Shown here piece after piece: positions 1 to 6,249 of a stretch of DNA of 6,249 nt. Every line of letters starts with the position of its first letter. Position 1 is the first letter of the stretch. The notes beneath the pieces were generated by a model. It was not told where the DNA came from. It ran no database searches and was given only the letters and a program-made list of their open reading frames with translations. The stretch lies in NCBI GenBank assembly GCA_023391905.1, contig JAEWAD010000362.1:1-6249 (forward strand). Direction: 5' to 3'. A program made the position numbers and the translations under genes. The stretch comes from Pseudomonadota bacterium. Lineage in GTDB: Bacteria; Pseudomonadota; Alphaproteobacteria; Rhizobiales; Kaistiaceae.

Positions 1-486
1 GTCGGCGGCGATCCAGTCGCCGTTCGGAACGCGGACGCCGGAGGTGGTGCCGTTCCAGGTGAAGACGACGTCGCGGTCGAAATCGACCTTGGCGAGGTCC
101 GGCAGCTGGCCGTAATCGGCCTTGAAGGTGCGCACGTCCTCGAGCTTCAGCTGCTTGACGACGTCGGTGACCCAGCCCTCGCCGAACGACTCCCAGGCCA
201 GCATGTCGACGCCGCGGGCGCCGAGCATCGACCACAGAACCATCTCGACCGCGCCGGTATCCGAGGCCGGAACGATGCCGATGCGGTAATCCGCCGGCAC
301 GCCGAGAACCTCGCGCGTCAGGTCGATGGCCTTCTGGAGCTTTTGCTTGCCGATCTTGGCCCGGTGGGATCGGCCGAGAGCCGCATCCTTGAGCGCTTCG
401 AAGGTCCAACCAGGACGCTTGGCGCAGGGGCCAGAAGAATAGTTAGCGTTCACCGGCCGGCGGCCGGGCGTGGCGAGATCTGCCAT
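1..486 (-). CDS. serC: Phosphoserine aminotransferase SerC, N-terminal 162 residues (cut by the window edge)
   Basis: PLP-dependent cytosolic transaminase of the phosphorylated serine pathway; it converts 3-phosphohydroxypyruvate plus glutamate to phosphoserine plus 2-oxoglutarate. The protein opens MADLATPGRRPVNANYSSGP and carries GRSHRAK at residues 38-44, whose His41-Arg42 pair matches the substrate-binding SHR motif of the family. It continues with VPASDTGAVE (72-81), AWESFGEGW (97-105) and FTWNGTTSG (142-150). The last motif is typical of the alphaproteobacterial SerC branch (about 390 aa), so a little under half of the gene is present and the PLP-binding lysine lies outside. The start is ATG at 486, with GAGAGGA about six bases upstream; this ribosome-binding site sits in a hairpin loop (see the leader entry). 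In this group serA usually follows, which would be off the left edge. A terminator separates it from the upstream barrel gene, so it should be transcribed from its own promoter. Confidence 0.95.
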   Translation of the reverse strand, partial: MADLATPGRRPVNANYSSGPCAKRPGWTFEALKDAALGRSHRAKIGKQKLQKAIDLTREVLGVPADYRIGIVPASDTGAVEMVLWSMLGARGVDMLAWESFGEGWVTDVVKQLKLEDVRTFKADYGQLPDLAKVDFDRDVVFTWNGTTSGVRVPNGDWIAAD

Positions 487-489
487 AGT

Positions 490-552
490 CTATCCTCTCA
501 GATAGTAAGCGCCTCGTTGGGGAGGCGTGTCCCGCCGACGCGTTTACGCCTC
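490..552 (-). promoter_or_regulatory. Structured 5' leader of serC (serC-leader-like tandem hairpins)
   Basis: Read on the minus strand, two hairpins precede the serC start. The first pairs CGCCTC (527-522) with GAGGCG (515-510) around a CCCAAC loop. The second pairs CTATC (505-501) with GATAG (494-490) and displays TGAGAG, part of the Shine-Dalgarno sequence, in its loop. A further GAGGCGT at 552-546 can pair instead with ACGCCTC (528-522), giving a seven-base-pair stem that excludes the first hairpin. From memory, the known alphaproteobacterial serC leader family is a short element upstream of serC whose final stem overlaps the ribosome-binding site, which is what is seen here. Membership in that family is my inference; no covariance search was run. 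Confidence 0.6.
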
Positions 553-569
553 GGCCGGAGGGAATGCAA
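541..569 (-). promoter_or_regulatory. Candidate serC promoter (weak match)
   Basis: On the minus strand TTGCAT (569-564) is followed after 17 bases by TAAACG (546-541). The -35 box is reasonable and the -10 box is poor (three of six consensus bases). It lies after the barrel-gene terminator, where a serC promoter is needed. If used, transcription would begin near 534, so only the two short hairpins and not the alternative GAGGCGT arm would be in the RNA. Confidence 0.3.
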
Positions 570-584
570 GAGAGGTCGACACGG

Positions 585-620
585 AAATGGAAAGGCGCGC
601 CGTGTTGCCGCGGCGCGCCC
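585..620 (-). terminator. Intrinsic terminator of the outer-membrane barrel gene
   Basis: On the minus strand, 22 bases after the barrel gene's stop codon, GGCGCGCCG (619-611) can pair with CGGCGCGCC (602-594) around a short loop. Nine G-C pairs make it very stable. The following tract is TTTCCATTT, so the U-run is interrupted and termination may be incomplete. Each GGCGCGCC arm is itself a palindrome. Confidence 0.7.
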
Positions 621-641
621 CGGAATTCGGACCAGGCCCGA

Positions 642-1424
642 TCAGTTGAACAGGTAGCGGATACCGAAGTTCACGTCGTGCGAGGTGATGTCCTTGAACT
701 TGAAGCCGTCGTTCGGACGCGACCAGGCGGGATTGTTGTTGTAGGCCGTGTCGGTCGTCGCGTTGCCGAGATCGACATAGGAATAGCCGAGATCGAAGAT
801 CAGGTTCTCGGTGACCTGGAAGCCGAGGCCGGCATGCAGCGCCCAGGCGAAGTTCCACTGCGATCCGGAATCGGCATAGCCGCCCGCGTTCAGCTCGTTG
901 TTCACGTCACGGAAGCCCGAGATCGTGTTGCGCGACGTGCCGATGCCGGCGCCGACATAGGGGGTGATGCCCTTGTAGGTGCCGAGGTCGACATAGGCGT
1001 TGGCGAGGAACAGCCATTCCGACTTCCGCGCCGTGTAGTCGTCGCTATAGACGCTGTCGTCGCTGAGATCGGTCACGCGCTGCGAGGCGTAGAAATCCGC
1101 CTTGCCGCGATACTGGCCGGTCAGGTCGGCGCGGAACCAGTCGTTGAACTTGTAGCCGGCGCCGAGGCTGAAGGTCGGGGCGGAGGAGAAATCGCCCTCG
1201 TTCATCCAGTCGGTGACGTAGCCCGGCTCGTTGAAATACTCGTAGTCGAGATTGCCGAGCTGCTGGTTGCTCATGCCGATGGCGCCGCGGAGATACCAGC
1301 CGCCAACGGCCAGCGGCACCGGCTCGACATAGGGCTCGAGATCCGCCGCGACGGCCGTGCCCGACAGACCACCGACGCTCAGCCCGGCTGCGACCGCGAT
1401 TGCCAAGATCCGCGAAGTGCTCAT
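642..1424 (-). CDS. Outer-membrane beta-barrel protein (Omp25/Omp31-like porin family)
   Basis: A 260-aa secreted barrel protein. Residues 1-26 are a Sec signal peptide: short basic start MSTSR, hydrophobic core ILAIAVAAGLSVGGL and a cleavage site at TAVA-A (after residue 26 or 27). The mature part alternates polar and hydrophobic residues and contains aromatic, glycine-rich strand pairs such as GGWYLRGAIG, FSLGAGYKFNDWFRADL, ITPYVGAGIG, HAGLGFQVTENLIFDLGYSY and VNFGIRYLFN. This suits a small eight-stranded barrel of the surface-antigen family common in rhizobia and Brucella. There is no periplasmic OmpA peptidoglycan-binding domain. The last residue is Asn, with the usual terminal aromatic Phe one position before it. 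The ATG at 1424 follows the strong Shine-Dalgarno GAGGGGG. It has its own upstream region and terminator, so it is monocistronic. Exact function (structural protein, small-solute channel or adhesin) cannot be told. Confidence 0.88.
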   Translation of the reverse strand: MSTSRILAIAVAAGLSVGGLSGTAVAADLEPYVEPVPLAVGGWYLRGAIGMSNQQLGNLDYEYFNEPGYVTDWMNEGDFSSAPTFSLGAGYKFNDWFRADLTGQYRGKADFYASQRVTDLSDDSVYSDDYTARKSEWLFLANAYVDLGTYKGITPYVGAGIGTSRNTISGFRDVNNELNAGGYADSGSQWNFAWALHAGLGFQVTENLIFDLGYSYVDLGNATTDTAYNNNPAWSRPNDGFKFKDITSHDVNFGIRYLFN

Positions 1425-1428
1425 TCAG

Positions 1429-1490
1429 AACCCCCTCAAAGGTCGGACCGCGACGCGCGCAATCCCGAAAACGCTCATGGGGGAGTTTTT
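1429..1490 (-). promoter_or_regulatory. 5' leader of the barrel gene with hairpin and C5/G5 pairing potential
   Basis: On the minus strand a hairpin can form in which AAAACTC (about 1489-1482) pairs with GAG and GTTTT (about 1477-1468) with one bulged C. It holds the run CCCCC (1483-1479). The Shine-Dalgarno of the gene carries GGGGG (1435-1431), so the C-run could instead pair with it and hide the ribosome-binding site. Both structures are visible in the sequence; that either controls translation is speculation. Confidence 0.3.
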
Positions 1491-1503
1491 CAACCGCTAC
1501 CCT

Positions 1504-1531
1504 TTAACATCGGATTAACTACAACCTTTAA
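1504..1531. promoter_or_regulatory. CtrA-like TTAA box cluster upstream of the barrel gene
   Basis: TTAA occurs at 1504-1507, 1515-1518 and 1528-1531, and again at 1559-1562 inside the palindrome GCTTAAGC. The first two are separated by exactly seven bases, which is the TTAA-N7-TTAA arrangement bound by the alphaproteobacterial cell-cycle regulator CtrA. The third is part of TTAACCAC, one base from the half-site TTAACCAT. Four TTAA sites within 60 bases stand out in such GC-rich DNA. They lie about 80-140 bases upstream of the barrel gene start. CtrA binding is inferred from motif and spacing only. Confidence 0.45.
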
Positions 1532-1610
1532 CCACGATGTTTCGTCCGTAAGGGAAGCTTAAGCATAATTCGCGTGACGCAATCGCCACACAGGTTCCGC
1601 GCACAGATAC

Positions 1611-1645
1611 GAAAAAGGCGCCGCGCAGCAGCTCCGCGACGCCTT
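1611..1645 (-). terminator. Intrinsic terminator of glmM
   Basis: About 30 bases after the glmM stop, on the minus strand, AAGGCGTCGCG (1645-1635) pairs with CGCGGCGCCTT (1625-1615) over eleven positions with a single G-U wobble. The loop is nine bases and a run of five T (1616-1612) follows. This is a textbook rho-independent terminator and separates glmM from the barrel gene. Confidence 0.9.
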
Positions 1646-1677
1646 CTCGAAATACGGGACGGCTGACTGGCGGCAGG

Positions 1678-3021
1678 TCAGGCGACCTCTTTCAGCGCGC
1701 CGATGATGTCGTCGACGACGGCCTCGACCAGCGAGTGGTCGTCGCCCTCCGCCATGACACGGATCAGCGGCTCGGTGCCGGAGGGACGGATCACCACGCG
1801 GCCGGTGCGGCCGAGCCGCGCCTCGCCCTCGGCGATCGCCGCCTGCACGCTCGCCACCTCGAGCGGCTTTCCGCCGCCGAAGCGGATATTCTTCAGGATC
1901 TGCGGCACCGGCTCGAAGCGCCGGCATACCTCGCTGACCGGCTTGCCGGTCTTGCGCACGACGGCGAGGATCTGCAGCGCCGAGACGAGGCCGTCGCCCG
2001 TGGTCGAGAAATCCGACAGGATGAGGTGGCCCGACTGCTCGCCGCCGACATTGAAGCCGTGGTTGCGCATGTGCTCGACGACATAGCGGTCGCCGACCTT
2101 GGTGCGCGCGAGCGACAGGCCGAGCGAGTCGAGATACCGCTCGAGGCCGAGATTGGACATGATCGTCGCGACGATGCCCGGCTGCGACAGCAGGCCGTCC
2201 TCGGCCCAGGACTGCGCCACCACGGCCATCAGCTGGTCGCCGTCGACGACCTCGCCATTCTCGTCGACGATGATGACGCGGTCGGCGTCGCCGTCGAGGG
2301 CGATGCCGATATCGGCGCGGACCTCGTGCACCTTCTTGCGCAGCGCGTCGGTGGCCGTCGAGCCGACCTCGAGGTTGATGTTGAAGCCGTTCGGCTTGTC
2401 GCCGATCGTGATCACCTCGGCGCCGAGCTCCCACAGCACCTCGGGCGCGACCTTGTAGGCGGCGCCATTGGCGCTGTCGATGACGATGCGGAGGCCGGCG
2501 AGGTCGAGCGTCTTCGGCAGCGTGCGCTTGGCAAACTCGACATAGCGCTCCTGCGCGCCGTCGATGCGCTTGGCGCGGCCGAGATCGGCCGAGGCGGCCA
2601 GACGATCGGAGAGATCCTCCTCGATCAGCGCCTCGATCTTCGCCTCGGTCTCGTCCGAGAGCTTGTAGCCGTCGGGGCCGAACAGCTTGATGCCGTTGTC
2701 CTCATACGGATTGTGCGAGGCGGAGATCATGACGCCGAGATCGGCGCGCAGCGAACGGGTCAGCATGGCGACGGCCGGCGTCGGCATCGGGCCGAGCAGG
2801 AATACGTCCATGCCGGCGGCGGTGAAGCCCGCGGTCAGAGCCGGCTCGATCATGTAGCCGGAGAGGCGCGTATCCTTGCCGATCACGACGCGGTGCCGAT
2901 GGCCGCCGTTCCGGAAAGCGAGGCCCGCGGCGATCCCGACCTGCAACGCGAGTTGCGGCGTGATCGGGAAGGCGTTGGCCTTGCCGCGGATGCCATCCGT
3001 GCCGAAGAATTTGCGTACCAT
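1678..3021 (-). CDS. glmM: Phosphoglucosamine mutase GlmM
   Basis: Cytosolic enzyme of the alpha-D-phosphohexomutase superfamily; it interconverts glucosamine-6-phosphate and glucosamine-1-phosphate, feeding UDP-GlcNAc for peptidoglycan and LPS. At 447 aa it is full length. It opens MVRKFFGTDGIRG. The phosphoserine loop ISASHNPYEDNGIK begins at residue 99, with the catalytic Ser at 102 as in E. coli GlmM. The metal-binding loop DGDADR is at 243-248 (Asp243, 245, 247), the sugar-specificity part is near GGEQSGH, and the phosphate-binding loop RPSGTEP is near 412-418. ATG at 3021 is chosen because MVRKFFGTDG is the usual family start and a GGGGA lies about ten bases upstream. A GTG seven codons further up (3042) is possible but has no ribosome-binding site. 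In related genomes glmM follows ftsH directly; here a plus-strand gene and a 394-bp spacer intervene, so glmM must have its own promoter. Confidence 0.97.
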   Translation of the reverse strand: MVRKFFGTDGIRGKANAFPITPQLALQVGIAAGLAFRNGGHRHRVVIGKDTRLSGYMIEPALTAGFTAAGMDVFLLGPMPTPAVAMLTRSLRADLGVMISASHNPYEDNGIKLFGPDGYKLSDETEAKIEALIEEDLSDRLAASADLGRAKRIDGAQERYVEFAKRTLPKTLDLAGLRIVIDSANGAAYKVAPEVLWELGAEVITIGDKPNGFNINLEVGSTATDALRKKVHEVRADIGIALDGDADRVIIVDENGEVVDGDQLMAVVAQSWAEDGLLSQPGIVATIMSNLGLERYLDSLGLSLARTKVGDRYVVEHMRNHGFNVGGEQSGHLILSDFSTTGDGLVSALQILAVVRKTGKPVSEVCRRFEPVPQILKNIRFGGGKPLEVASVQAAIAEGEARLGRTGRVVIRPSGTEPLIRVMAEGDDHSLVEAVVDDIIGALKEVA

Positions 3022-3056
3022 GCGTCGTCTATCCCCAGGCACGACCCGAAAGCTGG

Positions 3057-3085
3057 AGATTTTCCGGAACGGGGCCGTGCGTCAA
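3057..3085 (-). promoter_or_regulatory. Candidate glmM promoter (weak)
   Basis: On the minus strand TTGACG (3085-3080) is a good -35 box. A 17-base spacer leads to AAATCT (3062-3057), a poor -10 match. The position, giving a leader of roughly 30 bases before the glmM ATG, is plausible. No better pair is visible nearby. Confidence 0.3.
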
Positions 3086-3379
3086 ATCAAGAACCCGAAC
3101 CAGCGGCTCATCCGATCGGAGAGGGTCCGCTTCGGGCATTCGCGGCAGTCATAGACCAGCATGGCCGGGAATGGGTTCAAAAATCGTGAGCGCCTGTTAC
3201 ACGCTCCGCCCCATTGGGGATCGTCGCGCCTCGCCTCGACAAGCGCAGGCGCCTGGAATTTTACCATAAGGTCCAGATTTTACTGGGAAATCCGCAATTC
3301 CGCGGTCTTCGGCCCGCAGGGCGGCCGAATGTTTCAAGCCGACACGCAAAGTGCTTTCCCGAACGGCAGACCGGATGGC

Positions 3380-3395
3380 AAGGGAGGCATCCCTT
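3380..3395 (+). promoter_or_regulatory. Leader hairpin before the cysteine hydrolase gene
   Basis: AAGGGA (3380-3385) and TCCCTT (3390-3395) form a perfect six-base-pair stem with the four-base loop GGCA, ending ten bases before the AGGAG ribosome-binding site. The 5' arm and loop contain AGGGAGG, itself Shine-Dalgarno-like, so folding would mask a decoy site. A regulatory role is not shown by the sequence. Confidence 0.35.
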
Positions 3396-3415
3396 CCCCC
3401 GCACAGGAGCTGCCC

Positions 3416-3976
3416 ATGAAGGCCCTCATCATCGTCGACATGCTGAACGACTTCTACACCGGCGTACTGCAGAACCAGGTACATGCCGCGAAGATCGTCC
3501 CGGTCATCCGCGATCTGATCGACCATGCGCGCGGCCGCTCCGACTGGCTCGTCGTCTATTCCAACGACGCGCACCGCGCCGACGACGCCGAGATCGCCGT
3601 CTGGGGTCCGCATGCCATGGCCGGGACGCGCGGCGCCGACGTCATCGACGAACTGACGCCGATCGGCGCGCCGCGCGAAATCGTTTCGCCGAAGCGCTTC
3701 TACGGCGCCTTCGACGAGACCGGCCTCGACGCGATCTTCCAGGAGTTCGGCGTCACCGACGTGGTGGTGGTCGGCCAGCACACCCATTGCTGCGTCCGCC
3801 ACACCAGCTACGGTGCCTTCATCCGCGGCTACGGCATCGAGATCCCGACCGACGGCGTCTGCGTCTTCGACGGCGTCGACAACGCCGCGGCCATCGACTA
3901 CCTGCGCACGATCTACGGCGCGACGATCACGGACTCGGCCACCATCATCGCGGCCGATATCGCCAAGGCGGCCTGA
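3416..3976 (+). CDS. Isochorismatase-fold cysteine hydrolase, possibly a nicotinamidase-type amidase
   Basis: A 186-aa cytosolic protein of the isochorismatase/cysteine hydrolase superfamily. The start MKALIIVDMLNDF places Asp8 where the catalytic Asp of PncA sits. Lys93 in SPKRFYGAF is the expected catalytic Lys. GQHTHCCVRHTSYGA (120-134) provides the nucleophile, most likely Cys126 before Val; the preceding residue is also Cys. Asp51, His53 and His66 (in SNDAHR and WGPHAMAGT) resemble the Asp-His-His metal site of archaeal and yeast nicotinamidases, which true isochorismatases lack. Nicotinamidase, converting nicotinamide to nicotinate for NAD salvage, is therefore a reasonable guess, but related amidases share this scaffold, so no gene symbol is given. 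ATG 3416 has AGGAG (3405-3409) at good spacing and marks where family similarity starts; the frame stays open back to 3161 but that stretch resembles nothing. It is the only plus-strand gene here, divergent from glmM and convergent with ftsH. Confidence 0.85.
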   Translation: MKALIIVDMLNDFYTGVLQNQVHAAKIVPVIRDLIDHARGRSDWLVVYSNDAHRADDAEIAVWGPHAMAGTRGADVIDELTPIGAPREIVSPKRFYGAFDETGLDAIFQEFGVTDVVVVGQHTHCCVRHTSYGAFIRGYGIEIPTDGVCVFDGVDNAAAIDYLRTIYGATITDSATIIAADIAKAA

Positions 3977-4002
3977 TCGGCGCCGCTCAAAAGACGCGCA
4001 CG

Positions 4003-4037
4003 AAAAAGGGCGGGACCGCGAGGCCCCGCCCTTTTTT
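4003..4037. terminator. Bidirectional intrinsic terminator between the hydrolase gene and ftsH
   Basis: GGGCGGG (4008-4014) pairs with CCCGCCC (4025-4031). Inside, after one A/C mismatch, CC and GG close a GCGA tetraloop of the stable GNRA type. Five A precede the stem and six T follow it, so the same element gives a T-run on both strands. It lies 26 bases after the hydrolase stop (3976) and 19 bases after the ftsH stop on the other strand (4057), and so serves both convergent genes. Confidence 0.95.
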
Positions 4038-4056
4038 CATTTCGTCCGCCGCGCCA

Positions 4057-5979
<1,923 letters not shown>

Positions 5980-6029
5980 CAGAATCCCTTCAAGGGCAGG
6001 ATGCGGCCGGGTGCCGCTCATTTCAGGCT

Positions 6030-6058
6030 AAGATAGGTGGCCCGACCGCTGAAGCCAA
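6030..6058 (-). promoter_or_regulatory. Candidate ftsH promoter
   Basis: On the minus strand TTGGCT (6058-6053) is followed after exactly 17 bases by TATCTT (6035-6030); each box matches four of six consensus bases. Transcription would start near 6023, giving a leader of about 45 bases. I see no clear heat-shock sigma-32 promoter in this spacer, although ftsH is often heat-inducible. Upstream, CCATTG (6099-6094) and CAATGG (6075-6070) form an inverted repeat with an 18-base loop and no T-run, so it is not a clear terminator for the preceding gene. Confidence 0.45.
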
Positions 6059-6105
6059 TATGAGCATGGCCATTGAAAGCGCGGAAAATGCGGCAATGGT
6101 TTAGA

Positions 6106-6249
6106 TCAGGCGCCCGGATCGTCATGGCGGGCGGGATCGCGCATCCGCGCCGCAACCAGCGATGTCGCCGAAAAGGCGATGTCGAGCCCCGGATCCGGCG
6201 CCACGCCGAGGCCCGGACAGGCCAGGATCGCCCCACCGCGCCGCAGCGC
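6106..6249 (-). CDS. tilS: C-terminal 47 residues of a probable tRNA(Ile)-lysidine synthase TilS
   Basis: An open frame enters from the right edge and ends with TGA at 6108-6106. The visible end reads in part GGAILACPGLGVAPDPGLD and finishes RMRDPARHDDPGA. No catalytic motif is in view; the SGGxDS ATP-binding loop of TilS would be near the N-terminus, outside the window. The call rests on position: tilS directly precedes ftsH in many Hyphomicrobiales, and a hydrophobic strand followed by a short polar tail suits the TilS C-terminal domain. The codons look genuine, with G or C at most third positions. TilS adds lysine to C34 of tRNA-Ile(CAU) so that it reads AUA. The gene ends 126 bases before ftsH, which has its own promoter candidate. 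It could be another protein; the identity is an inference from gene order. Confidence 0.5.
   Translation of the reverse strand, partial: ALRRGGAILACPGLGVAPDPGLDIAFSATSLVAARMRDPARHDDPGA

Larger units (their letters stand above)
3022..3415. other. Divergent non-coding spacer between glmM and the cysteine hydrolase
   Basis: I see no convincing gene in these 394 bases; short open frames here lack a ribosome-binding site or recognisable sequence. The spacer must hold the promoters of both flanking genes. It includes an AT-rich island (3256-3300) that contrasts with the GC-rich surroundings, has ATTTTAC twice (3258-3264 and 3277-3283), and is bracketed by the inverted pair GGAATT (3255-3260) and AATTCC (3296-3301). 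A perfect ten-base palindrome CAGGCGCCTG (3246-3255) abuts the island. These look like promoter and operator material, most likely for the plus-strand gene, but no clear -35/-10 pair can be assigned there. Confidence 0.5.

Noticed and set aside
564..1562. A 332-codon open frame antisense to the outer-membrane barrel gene
   Set aside because: Low-complexity Val/Ala/Arg/Glu translation with no ribosome-binding site; the minus strand has a signal peptide and barrel strands that account for the sequence.
1735..3189. A 484-codon open frame antisense to glmM
   Set aside because: Same composition artefact; the minus strand encodes a complete GlmM with all active-site loops, and the antisense translation resembles no family.
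3082..3267. A 61-codon minus-strand open frame in the glmM-hydrolase spacer, containing a DCRECPK stretch
   Set aside because: A CxxC-like pair caught my eye, but there is no convincing ribosome-binding site, the third-position GC is lower than in the real genes, and it overlaps the probable promoters.
3161..3415. An 85-residue N-terminal extension of the cysteine hydrolase
   Set aside because: Family similarity begins exactly at MKALIIVD, a good AGGAG precedes ATG 3416, and the extension covers the AT-rich promoter-like island. An in-frame ATG at 3329 also lacks a good ribosome-binding site.
6070..6099. CCATTG/CAATGG inverted repeat as a terminator of the upstream gene
   Set aside because: Only six pairs, an 18-base loop and no following T-run; not strong enough to call.
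6018..6236. A 72-codon minus-strand open frame running from the putative tilS end into the ftsH leader
   Set aside because: It overlaps the tilS-like frame in another phase, begins at a GTG without a ribosome-binding site and has an Arg-rich shadow-like translation.

Overview
This is a high-GC window (most third codon positions are G or C) from the chromosome of an alphaproteobacterium, most likely of the order Hyphomicrobiales (Rhizobiales). The evidence is the tilS-ftsH-glmM gene order, the alphaproteobacterial form of SerC with a serC-leader-like RNA in front of it, and a small outer-membrane beta-barrel of the kind abundant in rhizobia and Brucella. I would not name a genus from this sequence. 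Nothing suggests a phage, plasmid, transposon or CRISPR array.

Layout, read along the minus strand from right to left: the last 47 codons of a gene that is probably tilS (6249-6106); a spacer with a promoter candidate; ftsH, complete at 640 aa (5979-4057); a strong hairpin terminator that works in both directions (4003-4037); one plus-strand gene for an isochorismatase-fold cysteine hydrolase (3416-3976), the only gene on that strand; a 394-bp non-coding divergent spacer; glmM, complete at 447 aa (3021-1678), with its own terminator (1611-1645); a regulatory region with CtrA-like TTAA boxes; an outer-membrane barrel gene (1424-642) with a terminator (585-620); a short structured leader; and the first 162 codons of serC (486-1), which runs off the left edge.

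The minus-strand genes are housekeeping: tRNA-Ile lysidine modification (tilS, tentative), membrane proteolysis (FtsH), amino-sugar supply for peptidoglycan and LPS (GlmM), outer-membrane structure, and the start of serine biosynthesis (SerC). They are separate transcription units, because a convincing terminator follows ftsH, glmM and the barrel gene. FtsH and GlmM are linked to envelope homeostasis, as is the barrel protein.

Most of the window is conserved core genome and I see no new multi-gene system. The points worth a second look are the hydrolase gene inserted head-out between ftsH and glmM, its nicotinamidase-like active site, the tandem-hairpin leader of serC with the ribosome-binding site in a loop, and the cluster of TTAA boxes (one pair at exact CtrA spacing) upstream of the barrel gene.
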